A stretch of DNA of 64,000 nt from Diprion similis (lineage: Eukaryota > Arthropoda > Insecta > Hymenoptera > Diprionidae), in contig NC_060107.1 of NCBI RefSeq assembly GCF_021155765.1, forward strand, positions 17,036,501 to 17,100,500, written 5' to 3'. The translations under genes and the position numbers were made by a program. A model generated the notes under the pieces. That model was not told the DNA's origin. It did not search any database and was given only the letters and a program-made list of their open reading frames with translations. Below, one piece after another: positions 32,647 through 44,710 of the stretch (positions are counted from its first letter, which is position 1; every line of letters starts with the position of its first letter).

Positions 32647-33114
32647 TCATACATAAATAAATTCAAGTTGGCCATACGGTCCACCAAGGTAGCGTATGCG
32701 CAATCGTGCATCCTTACTGGCTGTGGTCACCTTCTGGAACAGCTCTTCGTCTTCTTGGAGGGCTTTATTCAACCGGTTTGGAAGAAAAATGGTAAAGGAA
32801 TCCTCCAAGTCTGCAAATACTTTGTCGCCGAACTTCGTTTTCACTCGACGAACACTGCTTACTCCGTACTCGTAGTATTCGTCAAGGTCTGCCAGCTTTT
32901 TCAATGGCAAGAAAGTCTCCAAGCGTGCGATTTCATTCAATTTTGTGAAGTCCATGATGATGGTTACTGTTGAGTCGTATTGCTTCAAATCTTCTGTGAG
33001 TTGATGCAGTTCGGATCTGATTTTTAGGAGTTGTTTTACTTCTTCGATATTCTTAATTAAAAGTTGTAGACGCTTCTTGAATTCACGTTGTTGTTGTTGC
33101 GGAGTACTTTTCAT
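32647..33114 (-). CDS. Putative single-strand DNA-binding (OB-like) Polinton protein
   Basis: The ATG at 33114 gives 155 residues; an open upstream extension to 33219 starts only at GTG, so I prefer 33114. The N-terminus is a charged coiled coil (QQQQREFKKRLQLLIKNIEE). The C-terminal half (YYEYGVSSVRRVKTKFGD, VFADLEDSFTIFLPNRLNKAL, RIRYLGGPYGQLEF) has the alternating beta pattern of an OB fold and resembles a domain recurring in arthropod mobile DNA. A role in binding replicating DNA is inference. Transcribed toward the centre, from the right terminal repeat. Confidence 0.55.
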   Translation of the reverse strand: MKSTPQQQQREFKKRLQLLIKNIEEVKQLLKIRSELHQLTEDLKQYDSTVTIIMDFTKLNEIARLETFLPLKKLADLDEYYEYGVSSVRRVKTKFGDKVFADLEDSFTIFLPNRLNKALQEDEELFQKVTTASKDARLRIRYLGGPYGQLEFIYV

Positions 33115-33232
33115 GAAGAACAGCTTCAAACTGACGCTGACCTTTGCGGTTCCAACTTTTATAACACTGCTACCCCACTTGCGTTTTGAAATTTGGTGGA
33201 GAGGGGAAGAGAATGTCACATGGTTAAAATCA

Positions 33233-33897
33233 CTTCAGACTTCGGACTTTTGATAAGAATGACACGTGGTTCGATATCGTGGGAACGGAATGTCACGTGG
33301 TTCACCCCAGCCATTCTCGGAACTATTAATTGTCGAATGTTAGGTGGTTGATATCGGGTTACCGAAAACAATTCTTGGAACTAATAATTGTGGAATGTAG
33401 GGTGTCAAATATCGTGGTTCACCCTAGCCATTCTCGGAACTATTAATTGTCGAATGTTAGGTGGTTGGTATCGGGTTATCGAAAACAATTCTCGGAGCTG
33501 ATATTTGAGGAATGTAGGGTGTCGAATATCAGACTGCAAGCCGCTCAAGGTTAACCGAAACATTCCTGAGATGGGTACGTTGGGAACAGAAGGGTTTGCG
33601 TCTCCGCTATACCTCGACCGTCGGTAGGGGGGATGACAGCGAGACCAATGGTAAAGCCGCGTGATTTTGACCTTCGGTCGATAAAACGGTCGGTAAAGCA
33701 GCAAGATTTTGACCTTCGGCTGATAACACTGTCGGTAAGGTCAAACCTTCGATCGATAAAAAGGTAGCGCCATTTTGATCTTCGGTCGGTAGAGCGGACC
33801 GTGACGTCATCGCGGGGAAAAGGTTTGAGTCTGGGGAAAATGTCGGTAAGTGTCGGTAACAGGAATCTATACGCAGAACTTTACTTGTTCTACTACT
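33233..33897 (-). repeat. Inner Polinton right terminal inverted repeat
   Basis: Inverted counterpart of 27423-28025, with CACGTG boxes at 33263 and 33294 upstream of the minus-strand gene. It carries an extra tandem duplication of about 110-118 bp (33308-33425 and 33426-33535; shared phrase AATTGTCGAATGTTAGGTGG) not present in the left arm. Confidence 0.88.
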
Positions 33898-35634
33898 CAT
33901 GGTTTTAATTTCCTCCTTGCGTCCCTATCCCACTGCGTTTATGATCGGCATGAGCTGAGAGGAAGCATTTCCAGGAATTTTTTCAAGTGGTCTAGCGTTA
34001 TCTAACCTAGAGCCTCTCGCCGTCGAACAAGACCCGACAGGAATCCCCCCCCCCCCCCCCCCCCCCGCCACCCACGCTACCCCCTCGCTCCTCCCCCTCC
34101 TCCCTAGCGGCGCTGCAGTCGCCCCGGCCTGTAGGAATAGGGGGACTGGTGGCGGAAATTGGAACTAGAATCCAGAACTCTCATATCCTATCTACTGATG
34201 GGTAGTTTTGCCGAGGGAAAGAACGGACACTCGACCCGATACAGAATTTAACAAAATAAAATAAAATGATATATTCAAAAATCGAAGCGATACAAAACAA
34301 AAAGAAACAGATACTCAATTCGCCTTCTGCGATTCCACAAACAAAATAGAAAAAAAATCAAATCTTAACTAGACTTTAAATCTACGTGCGCTAGTCGCGT
34401 TCCTCGTCTCAACGAGATCAACAAAACAAAAATCAAAATATAGAAAATCGACAACGATACGAACACGCTACTCGTGATCGTCCTTCTCTTAATTATAAAT
34501 GTCGGCGCTATTCGCCAAACCCAAACAGAATTATCGCGCTAATCGCAAAACATACCCTACAAGTAACTCGACAGTAATTCTTACTTAACAACTTAAATCG
34601 AAGCGATTAATCGCGACGCATCCGAAACTTCACTATCTTCCGAAATAAATTAATTAAGGAGACTAGAAATAATAACCCAGCCAAACGGAGCGCTCACACT
34701 TAGCGATACGCGACCTACACGAGAGGTGACACTTTCTAAACACGCGAACGCGACTTGACCCTGTGCTGCGGAATTTGGGCTGCTCGCAAATAACGAAACG
34801 AATGACTCTACTTAACATATACAATAGCCAAAATTGACTCGATACGCTATCGCAAAAAAAAAAAAAAATCAAGCTCCCGCCACCAACCAAGGAAATCGGC
34901 AAACGAATTTCGAGTATTGTTTGACGCAATTCAACATGGCCAACCGTTACCCGGTGCGCCGACCTAAACCGTTCTCGAAATTTGTCCGCAAAGAAGCAAT
35001 AGCGCTTACCGCAATGAATCCAGACCAGAAAATCTTCGTCACGATAATTGGACAATAGTCCCGTCTTTCGCGAATCCCAAAAATTTAACACCACTCGCTC
35101 AACTCTCAATAACCCAAAAAACTATCTTTACAAAATTTTTGCAGCCTTCGCTAGATTCAACACCAGGACGCAAGTGCTTTCCTCCGTCACGCCGAGCCAA
35201 AATTCAAACCGAGGCGATACGTTTCCGAAATTTGACGTATCTTATTGGGTATCAAATTACGCGACTCTTAAATTCTAGCTTATTGCTAACGTCGGTTTCC
35301 GCTGTCGCGGCTCGCAGATTGGTCGTTGGACTCTCCGATGTTCAGTCCTCGTTCAGGTCTCTCTTTACGGCCGGTTTCACACTCTAGAATTCGTCGTCTA
35401 TCTCCCTGGTTGGTGTCGCAAATACTCAAAACAAAATTAAACAAAAAGACCCTGTAATACTCAATTCGCTAGCCTGTAAAGTGTCCCCTCTCAGTGTTTC
35501 GGATGCGTGACCCTTGTCCTGGCGCTATTTACGAATTAGATAATCATTCTTGTCGCGAAATCCCTTGTTAGGGTCCCGCCTAAGGTTCGGGGAGCCACTT
35601 GTAACGAGCATCAAAAAATGCCACGTCACAATAA

Positions 35635-36084
35635 ATATCTTATCGAATTCTAGTAACTCAGGAAAGTTCATAAAATTAAGAAATTTCAATTACCACTCTT
35701 AAGTATATTCATTCAATGTTTCAAACCTTATATAATTCATATCTTAATCGTGGAATAATAATTGACATTTATATCAATATTACTTACTTTAATCGTATAT
35801 ACTCATAGAATAATCGTAAATATCAGATATCCAGTACTATTATATTCACTCTAAGCATACTCACTTATATTTAGTTAATCAACATCTTCTACATTATGCT
35901 TTACAATTAATCAAAATTCATTGTTAATTTTATAATTTTAGGGAATTCACAACTTCTATGTAAAATGTTATAAAATGATTCATGTTTACTCTCAGAATAA
36001 GCAAATCGAATTACGGAAACTTCACGTCGGTATAACAGCACTCGCTTACTTCGAGCGAGGACGCTCGAGTCTTAACGGGTGAGG
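35635..36084. other. AT-rich sequence without a gene
   Basis: No open frame or domain. It ends with a purine stretch (GGGTGAGG, 36077-36084) just before a TG...CA unit, so it may be the 3' internal end of a decayed LTR element. Confidence 0.4.
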
Positions 36085-36389
36085 TGTTACGTTCCAGCCG
36101 GTAACTACGGCGGCGCCCTCCCTGCATCCTATCTTTATCGACGCGAAGAGAGCTTTACGCGCTCTTACCATATGCTTAGCTAATACCTACATACACAATT
36201 ACCATCATAATATGCATTACCCTTAGATCAATAATTCTAATATTCACCATTATTTCATTAATAAGGCTCAAACATATATGGTACATATATTTTCACATTA
36301 AACTATAATTTACGATTCTCAGCTGCAATACCTCAGGCGTTGACTGAGGATATGTAAAGACTTATAACCCTGGGTTATTTTTCGTAACA
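36085..36389 (+). repeat. Possible LTR, 305 bp
   Basis: Starts TGTTACGTTCC and ends TTTTTCGTAACA, the same type of ends as 17207-17428 and 59029-59311. A purine tract lies directly upstream. No matching target duplication, so it may be the 3' LTR of an element whose other parts are lost. It contains CGTTGACTGAGGA (36338-36350), which recurs as a palindrome at 42502-42531. Confidence 0.45.
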
Positions 36390-39225
36390 GTTCGGCGGGT
36401 CTGGGCGGGTTTGGGGGTATTAGCAGTTTCACGTATTATCGACCAAGTAACTGACCAGGCCAGTAAAAAAAGTTCTTCATAATCAACAACTATCACGTGC
36501 AAAACGTTGGTAACATACCGTCATCATCGTGAAATTGATAAGTTGAGAAAGTCCTGTCCGAGAAATATGTACGCCGGAATTATTATATAATATACGCCGC
36601 GATTCTCCAATTATTCGATACGATATTTACAGATACGAAAAGATACTCGTTGGGCGCCAGTCGCTTCAGCGTCAATTTTTAGAGAAAAGGAAAAGATACG
36701 ATACGATAATAATAATTAGAGAACCCGTTGTATGGCTGGCTAGGCTCAGGTACTCACACGAACTGGTAGAGTGGCGGTATCCAAAGGCAGTTACAACAGT
36801 TACGGAAATAAGGAAATAAAGAAATCAAGAAATAAGCTCGAGTCAAGTAAATTAACAAGTCAATCAGTCGTATATTATTGATCAGTTCATAAGCGGTAGG
36901 TTAGTCAATTTGTTACAGAAAGTTAACAAAAGATAATTAGTCAACGAGAGGGATTTACAAGATTTTCGATAAAAGAAGCTAAGCGATAAGTCGCACAAAA
37001 ATGATAGTTAACAAAAGAAATTAATCGTAGGTCGAGAGAAGCGATATAATACAAAAAGTCTACTTAAACCAGACGTCACTGGGCGACGTGATTTTACCCA
37101 AATTTCAAAAGCGGCACTACGAGAATTGTTAATTCGTTAAATTAAAGAAAGAGTGGAACTTTCGCGAAAATCGGTAGTTGACAGAATTGGCGGTAGCTTA
37201 GAACGATAGTTCAAAAAAATAATAATAATAAAACGGTAATTAGCGAGAAAGATTGACAGTGATACACAATTCACAAATATCTGTAGCTTATACGAGAGAA
37301 TTATTCACGGCGAGTGAATCGATAATTTACAACAGTCAAATTTACGATATTAAATTAACAAGGAAATTCGAAATTATAGTAACGAGAGAGAATACAAAAA
37401 TTATACGAGGTTGAGAGATTTAGAGACGGGATCGCAGAGTAAAAATAATATACTAAATACACCTGGTTACAATAAGCAACTTAAGATAACACAGAAATAC
37501 GATATTCGGGAAGCAAGAAAATACTATAAGGTAATAAGAAATGTAAATCAAATAATAAGCGATAGAAAAAGGTGTGGTAGTATTTAGCGGCTTAATCTAC
37601 GCTCAGCTGTACTCCAAGTAGCTCGATATACGATACGAAATTTCATGCACAAAGCAAATAATACAAAAATAGCGATACGATACAAAGCGATAGGCAATAC
37701 TAGTAAGAAAAGTAAGGATAGCGATAGCAATAGACAGTAGAAATTACACAAGCAATGCTAGCATAAAATTACGAGAAGCAAAGAAAATCAGAGATACAAA
37801 AGATAAGCATTAAGCAAAGAAATTCAGAAATACAAAAGATAGTTATTCGGTAGTTACGAGGTCGCTCACGATAGTTTTCGGAAATTAATTACGAAAGTAA
37901 ATCATGCAGTCGCACAGCGGCTTACAGCACCTCAATGTCCGTCGACCATGATTCACAAAAAAACTGGCATCATTCGATGCAACCAAAACGATAATTAAGA
38001 TACGATACGAGAAACAGAAATTAGAGCAACTTCGTAACGGTACGATACAGAGGCGAAAAGCCTTACCTTAGTCGGCGACGATAATAGGTAACACTGAGTT
38101 TATTTTAAAATAGACTTAGAGAAAGCTAAAGCGAGAGAAGGAAGGAATTGAAGTTAAAGGAAGGAGCGAAGCTAAATTCAAAACGATAGTAGGTACGAAA
38201 AAGGTGACGATAGCGATAGCGATAAAGGAATAAGCGCTAGTAGAAGAATATAAGAGGAAGGTTGAAGGATTTCTAACTAAACGAGAGCGAGGTGGTAGCG
38301 AAGCTGTCTCCTGGCGGGTTGAGCGTAGAATAGGCAGAGTTCGGAGTCCGGATCAGCGATCTCGCCGGTGTCGTCAGGTGATTCTTCTTCCCCTTCGGTG
38401 GTCATTCAATCCCCACCATAATTGGGTCATCCCTCTGGCGAATATCGGCTACGCGTTGTCGACGATTACCGCTAGATGAGCGTAGTTGACATCACACGTA
38501 CTTTTCTTCGTCTGCTGCGTTGTACGGTCCAGGTTGCCTGTCATTGGGGATTCCCTCCACGAAGGCAGGTACGTAGGCTACCTCCGCAAGGTTACCGGAT
38601 GGAGTGCAACCCCACATTGTTCGCTTCCACCGGCTTCGTCGTCTAGGCAGTCGCCAACTGCCCACGATATATCACGAAGACCATGCAGTCACACGGCGGC
38701 TTACAGCACCTCATCGTCCGTGGACCATGACTCACAATGATTGTAGCCCTTACTGACAGGAAGGCTGCGTCGATCCTCAGAACGAGGGCTTTATCAACTT
38801 TGGACGTAGTGTTTTGGGTTCGGTCCGGCTCCTGGCCGGTAAGTCGGTGAACGACAGGCTGCGGTCTGCCCTTAATGTCGAACTTACGGCATCCGACAAA
38901 GTAGGCATTCAAAGTTGTACGGGAGATTCATGTTTACGGAACGGTAGTTGAATTTGTAGGTAGCTGGAACTGTAGTTTTCGGTAGTTGTCGATCATTCGG
39001 TGAATCAAAGAAACGCGTTGATCCCTCGATGATCGTGGTTGCGGTACCTGTTTAGCTTGCGCTGAGGCGCGGGATTACAAAATTTGTACAGAAAACATTA
39101 GTATCTAGTATTTTTCGCTTATATCGTATCGAGCTTGCTTGGAGTACCCCGCCAGCGACGCGTTTTCGGTAGTTTCCTTCAGATTTTTAGCCTTGTAACG
39201 AGCCATTCTGAAATGCCACGTTACA
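36390..39225 (+). repeat. Decayed A-rich repeat ending in an LTR-A-type end
   Basis: About 2.8 kb without genes, dominated by A-rich motifs such as GATACGATAC and AGCGATA. It ends in TTGTAACGAG...AAATGCCACGTTACA (39194-39225), nearly the same 3' end as both LTR-A copies. So at least its right part is a related LTR. A 56-bp direct repeat occurs at 37903-37958 and 38682-38737. The left limit is not defined. Confidence 0.5.
37903..38737 (+). repeat. 56-bp direct repeat pair, 780 bp apart
   Basis: 37903-37958 and 38682-38737 share CATGCAGTC, GGCTTACAGCACCTCA and ACCATGA, with about six mismatches. No gene. Confidence 0.8.
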
Positions 39226-42200
39226 GTACATACATACCTGAATATATCAAATCTTTTATAGGCGACAGTGGCATCTCTAAGATGTTCAATTTACTTTTTC
39301 AGAGTTTTTTTAGGAAGTCAACTTTGAGATACAAACATTTTGGAAATATTTGAGACTACTTCATTTTTAATTCTAATCGTTTCAAGAATGTCCCTACGAA
39401 AACTTTTTCGGTTTGTTGTGCACTTCCAAAGTTGTGAATTGAACAAATTCAATATTTCAAGTTTTGAAAACATCCAAAAAATTCTGAAAGACTCTCTCTC
39501 TTTTCCACAAGCTTTATGAAGATATCTCGAAGGCTGAACCTATTTCATGAGTTTTTTCCCAAAATTTAGAAGCGGTCATTAGGTTTTAATTGTGAAAAAT
39601 TACGCAAGTTCTTCAACAAATATGAAAACGAATAATTAAAATGGATCTACGATGAGGTTCATTGTAAATTGCACTGTTGCACATTTATTTAATTTCATGA
39701 AGTGAAATTTGACTAAATCGTTACGGGTTCGAAAGGTGGTGTTGAAAAAGTTGAAGAAACTGTTCAAAAGGAAATACGAGGTTTGTGAGCGCCTATAGAA
39801 TAAAAAGAGTACCGAAAACGGCAATCGAAAGTAGTATAGCAAAAGGATAACCCAAGAATTTGTTTGTACGTATTCGTAATTAAACATACAGATCACTTTG
39901 TCGCAGACCATAATCTTCCTTCTCATATGAAAATATTTTTTCTGGGATATTAAGAGTTACAAGTGCGCGTGATAAGTTTTTATTATTGTTCAGTGAAAAG
40001 CGTGTCAGCCCAAAAAGTACACACACGTGGCTTTGGAATTTGATTGACGAGTCGAAAAAAGTTGATGATTGGTTGCAAAATCTTCCGAAAGCTTTGAGTT
40101 TTTTGCGTCCAATAATCCCTTGCTGATCTTTGAAAAAAATTATGAACGCTGGCTATTACCATCGATATGTCGGAGACGTGTTTTTGTTCGCAGAGCTATC
40201 CGAATAATCTGAGAAACATCAGAAACCTGCACCCTAGATATTACTCAAACCTCGACTCAAACTAATGCAATTTAAAATTTTGATACATCTCGAAAGACTC
40301 AACTTTCAGGAGATTAGATGTGCAAATACATGATTTTGAAAACGGGTGAAGCAAAGCAAAAACTGTAGCCCGAAATTTGCAATGAAATTGAAACTATGTA
40401 ATTAGCCTCTGCACCCAGTAAAGTCGTGCCGGCGGGCGCATCAGTTGACACCACCGTATCGTCACATACAATGTATGCATTTACGCTATGGGTCCAGCTA
40501 AAACCTGTTCATCCCTGACGGAAGATATAGGTATATCTTCATCAACGTTCTCTACAAGTATGTAGATCTATTCCACCTGTCAGGGGCGGATTAGCCAATA
40601 GGCTGAGTAGGCTATAGACTAGGGCGGCAGAAATCAGGGGGCGGCAAAACTTAGAAGTGATACTTTTTTTCAACTCGTAAGTAAATTTGGTACACGGAAA
40701 TAGCTGAGCGCCACACGTATGGAAATGCATTTAACAAAATCTTTCTTAAAGAAATAAAAAAAACTTTCAAGTTAATGTCATAAAAATGTTCCTGAAAAAT
40801 AATTAAATTGATCGACTAAACACATTCGTATGTGCATTACAAATATTTCCAGTTGCTTTCAAGCCAATGTCTCCAGATTGTTGTTCGAAAAAACTCGATA
40901 TTTATAACAATGTATGCGCTGATTGTCACGGGCCACGGCCTGTTCGATCTCGCATCATGTGCGAGGAGCGAGACTTTTCTCTCCAGGAGCGTATTGCGTT
41001 TCGCAAATCGTGAAACAATTTAAAATGCTCATATGGTCGATGATATTAGACGTGATTAAATAGTAGAAAGACCGCGTGATTGCCTGTTCGTGTAGTCAAT
41101 CATTATTGTTTTTTCAGTGGATTGTGAACAGTGAATGCTGTGATCGGGGTATTTTATATTGTAGATGAAGTAGGTGATAAAATTATTACCTACGAGAGTG
41201 TCGAGAGTGTCGAGAGTTTATTTGTGGTTTAAAATACGAAATTGACATTGTAATAAAACTATAAAATTGGTGGATATGTATATTTAATTGTATTTTCCAC
41301 CTTTTTTTTCAATTTCATGGGGCAACCAGAAATTTTGTTCCAAATTGGGTGAAAAACAATGTGCGTGAAATGTGATTCCGATCAGAAAATATGTAGATAA
41401 TATTTAGATGCAGCTATAGTACTTACTTTAGTTTTGCATTTCTGTGATTGAAAATACATTTTTAAAATACTGTATGACGTCTAAAAATATTTGAATTTTA
41501 CCGGAAACAGTATTATTTAACATTTTTCTCATAATTGTTAATATCAGTTACTAATTCTACTAAATTGTACAGTTCATGAAGATTTAATGCATTTCAATTA
41601 AATACACAGGTCTGCAACATTTAAGTCTGCTGATTCAGAATATCAACTCCGTTTTTACGTATCACATCGTGATTTCTTGTTATTCATACATACATGAAGA
41701 GATAATTTTCTAACATCATCAAAAGAGTAATCTAGTGAATTCATGTTTGCTCCGTTGATATGAAGATGCAGAGATTGAGAATGTCTGTAATTTGCCATGA
41801 CAAGCTCAGAAAAATATTCCTGAAATTTCTTCAAAACTGTTGTTTCTAAATTTGTAGGCAACGCAAATGATGCTGATTATAAAAATATTTTCCAAAAAAT
41901 GTTAAGTAACTATAAAAACTTAGGGTGTTATATGACTCTAAAAGTTCACTTTATATCGCATTGGCGCTAGTTTCTCATATTGTCGTGATAATGTAAGAAG
42001 GGGAATGGTTTCTAATATCATGTTGATTTTATTCCTAGATTGTATAAAATTCACAGAAAAAATCAGGGCAATAATTTTTTTTTTTATTTCACGCTGTGCA
42101 GCTTTAGCTAAATATAAAATAATAATCATTTTTGATCCGTCAGGTATCTTATTTCATTTCACCTATCCCATGTCTGCGTGAAAAGGGCGGCTTTTGCGCG

Positions 42201-43030
42201 CAAGCCTAGGGCGGCGGTTAGACTTTTATTCTCTAAGTTCTAATTACTATCGATTCCAACATTTATCAAACTTTCGAATCAACTTTCTACGAATAAGAAT
42301 TTCACACTCAACAGTGCTTGATATCAATCTAAAGTGGTTTTGTCCGTTGATACTACTATTTTTTTGACCGCTCATTTCCTGCGTAGAGAATTAGAGAACA
42401 GAGACGTGTAATTACGCGTAGGTGACGAGTTCGTCTAGTTCAACAAGTCTAGTTCAACCCGTGAGTTCGACAGCCGCTCGTTGGAACTGGTTGACTATCC
42501 CCGTTGACTGAGGACATATCCTCAGTCAACGCTACCCCTAAAACACATATCGAATTATGAATTTTTTTATTTGTAAATTGTACAGATTAGCGTTGATAAG
42601 TAAGCCAGTAACTACTTGAATGTAGCAGTAAAGTCTCAATTTCAAGATGTTTTTTATTTCTTGATTCAAAAAATTTGACGTGATTATTTTTTTGTACTCC
42701 AAGAAATGGCAGTAAGAATTTTTTTATTCTTCAGAATTATTTCTCACTCTTTATTTCAAAGAATTCTAATGGGAATTTATTTTCATTCTCTTTATTCGGG
42801 ACGTTAAATAATGAATCAGTTCTTCTCTTTATCTAAAATTTAATTGAGAATTAAATCTTTTTCAATGAGCAAATTCGTATTATTACAATTACTTGAATCA
42901 AATTATTTGATTCAAAAACTCTGAGTAGGAATTTTTTTTGAAAATTTTGGATTTATTAGCGTAATTACGAATGAACGGTGTTACCCGTAATTTCTAGTTT
43001 GAAACTAAAGAATAACCCGACACTGTCACG
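39226..43030. other. AT-rich unannotated sequence
   Basis: About 3.8 kb with no coding similarity; all open frames are short and compositionally random. Recognisable bits are a GGGCGGCAG / GGGCGGCGG motif near 40620-40645 and 42185-42215 (direct, not inverted), and a perfect palindrome at 42502-42531. Probably old repeat DNA. Confidence 0.5.
42502..42531. repeat. Perfect hairpin, 13-bp arms
   Basis: CGTTGACTGAGGA, loop CATA, then the exact reverse complement. The arm sequence also occurs singly at 36338-36350. Confidence 0.85.
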
Positions 43031-43133
43031 TTTTATTATTTTGTTGTGTCAAAAACGTACAGGCAGTGGGTAACGAGTTGCAAGCCGATGCGTTTGCCGG
43101 CCCAAGTATAGTGAGTGGTTCGAGGCAGCGGCT

Positions 43134-43187
43134 GCGCGAAAATACTACACGGCAGCGGCCGGGCGAAAGTACTACACGGCAGCGGCC
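43134..43187. repeat. Two 27-bp GC-rich tandem units
   Basis: Units 43134-43160 and 43161-43187 share ACTACACGGCAGCGGCC with three mismatches elsewhere. A partial third unit (GGCAGCGGCT) lies just upstream. Sits in a GC-rich island of about 250 bp within AT-rich DNA. Confidence 0.8.
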
Positions 43188-43786
43188 AGACTGATTGTGA
43201 GTGACGGGGTAAGCGGCACAGCGATGGGTGCTAAGTACGCGTCTCTTCGCCTTTTCTGTGAGGCGCATCTTGAGCGCGCGTGTATCAGATCGGGGAGAGC
43301 GGCCGAGTGTGCACAAAGTAAGTTATTTGGTATATTATACCAGCCCGATTCAATTTCTTTTGAACGGAGGCCAAATACCTTATTTTTGGATCGATTTTCG
43401 CGATATTTGCACTCGAGCGCCCTTCCGTTATAAATACGAACATATCTTCCGAAGGAGACAAGTATTTTACATGCGCAGTGTTTTTCAGTAAAATCGCTAT
43501 GAACTAAATAGTGTTAATTTTTATTCTATTCTTTCAAATATTCAGCTTCGTCTGTTGGCTTCATTCGATCGTAAGACCGAACCTCTTTCATTATGAATAT
43601 TATTTCAACAACGAGTATTTTCTAGAGCAAGCCTCTGATTCTCATTTGGGTTTCTATGTATACTCCAACGAGTGGCGACGAAACGAATTGTACTTAGTGT
43701 AACGGTCTGCAAAATAAAATGAAGAAATTGAAAACCACAATTTCCAACCTATAACTGGTGATATGCTAACGTCGGAATCTTATCTC
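43188..43786. other. No recognisable gene
   Basis: Several 60-90 codon frames on the plus strand without motifs; nothing supported. Confidence 0.4.
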
Positions 43787-44486
43787 ACAAGGGGAATATA
43801 CGATCGACGGATTTTTGTAATTTTTATACTTATAGTTCAGAAAGGTCTAGACGCAAATAACAAATCAAAAAATGTCGTTGCAAAAATTCATCCTTCATAC
43901 AGTGTGCAAGGTGCCGTAAAACGTTTTGCTTTCCTTGCTTTTACGACGAATATCATTCGGGCTCTTGTGAAACTTTGGAGCAAGATTAAAGGTTACGTGA
44001 TTGTAAGGAAAACTAGAATGTAATAAAAAAGAATGCACAACATATAATTTAATGATTATTTTTGTACTGTAAGTTAGTTAGAATTAAGGAAAAATATAAA
44101 ATAAACAGCTTTCTTACATCAAATTTTTGATTTTTGTACACAAAAGTTCATTCATTATAAACATTCTCATGTAAGTGATGTGGTTATAGGCGTTAAAAGA
44201 GCTAATCAGTTAAAAAAAAGTTCATCAGTGGGACTCTATCCAACGATCTACGGAATACTAGTCTCGTGCGCTACCCGGTGAGTTACGAGTCTCCTTTTCA
44301 TGTGTTTTAATTTCAGCGTATATATTCCTCGCTCGTAATTGTCCTACATTTTTCAAAATTCATTTTCTCGAAAACTTCTGCACATCTAGCCCTGTGGCTT
44401 TGGGCGATTTGTTATTTGCGTCTAGACCTTTCTGAACTATAAGTATAAAAAATTACAAAAATCCGTCGACCGTATATTCCCCTTGT
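43787..44486. repeat. 80-bp inverted repeat pair with 540-bp spacer
   Basis: 43787-43866 and 44406-44486 are reverse complements with only a couple of differences (ACAAGGGGAATATACG...AACAAATC). The spacer is AT-rich and non-coding and includes a tRNA-like stretch. It may be a foldback element or two copies of a repeat in opposite orientation. Confidence 0.8.
44222..44293 (-). other. tRNA-like sequence, probably a SINE head
   Basis: On the minus strand: GTAACTCACCGGGTAGCGCA resembles a tRNA D-arm (box A), and about 35 nt later a decayed box B region ends in AGAGTCCCAC. The acceptor stem does not pair well and box B is degraded, so I do not call a tRNA gene. A tRNA-derived SINE head is the better reading. 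Confidence 0.4.
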
Positions 44487-44710
44487 CAGGGTCAATGATT
44501 TGTTGGAAGTAGAAGACTCTTGAGGCTTCCAAAAGGTCTTACGACATTTTCTGTATCCGTTTTTGACAGAGATATCGTACTTCAAAGACTGCACGTGTCT
44601 AAACTTTTTGCATCGACCTTTGACGCATTCATTCGAGCGATAGACTGTTTAGCATGAAACCATCCATACCGGGACCATCTCTAGAAACTAAACAGGAACT
44701 GCGCATGCGC

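Larger units (their letters stand above)
27423..33897. mobile_element. Inner capsid-only Polinton (6.5 kb)
   Basis: Ends AGTAGTAGAACAAG and CTTGTTCTACTACT (AG...CT) are flanked by a perfect 6-bp duplication CATGGT (27417-27422, 33898-33903). The uninterrupted target is visible at about 53398-53410. Terminal repeats of about 600 bp are unlike those of the outer Polinton. Genes: protease fusion, penton, small ORF, major capsid and a conserved ORF on the plus strand, then an OB-like gene on the minus strand. No polymerase, integrase or ATPase. Its two strands converge near 32.5 kb. Confidence 0.92.
17665..34196. mobile_element. Outer Polinton/Maverick transposon (16.5 kb including a nested Polinton)
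   Basis: Ends begin AGTAGATAGG and finish CCTATCTACT (AG...CT, the Polinton signature). They are flanked by a perfect 6-bp duplication GATGGG (17659-17664, 34197-34202), the Polinton target-site size. Comparison with the empty copy at 55585-55610 confirms the insertion point. Content: protein-primed DNA polymerase B on the plus strand, tandem repeats, an integrase chromodomain remnant, and an inverted second copy of the polymerase N-terminal half. No capsid, protease or ATPase gene is outside the nested element. Without the nested element it is about 10.05 kb. Confidence 0.93.
17440..35630 (+). repeat. LTR-A copy 1 (1.65 kb), split by the outer Polinton
   Basis: The two parts (17440-17664 and 34203-35630) line up with the continuous copy at 55371-59018 and together give about 1653 bp. 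Ends are TGTGACGAGG and GCCACGTCACA, with a 4-bp duplication ATAA at 17436-17439 and 35631-35634. There is no coding similarity in either part, and the body is A-rich. The form is that of a solo LTR of an unidentified (probably gypsy-like) element. Open frames in 34663-35387 occur in both copies only because the DNA is repeated. Confidence 0.82.

Noticed and set aside
34663..35387. Frames of 74-148 codons found in both LTR-A copies (also 56135-56768)
   Set aside because: Shared because the LTR is repeated; differ in length and frame between copies and show no domain.
36390..39225. A full-length LTR element between 36085 and 39225
   Set aside because: The two end signals belong to different LTR types, there is no target duplication and no coding between them.
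40578..42215. hAT-type transposon suggested by CAGGGGCGGATTAGCC and GGGCGGC motifs
   Set aside because: The second motif is in direct, not inverted, orientation; no transposase and no 8-bp duplication.
44222..44293. Functional tRNA gene
   Set aside because: Acceptor stem and box B are degraded; better explained as a SINE head.
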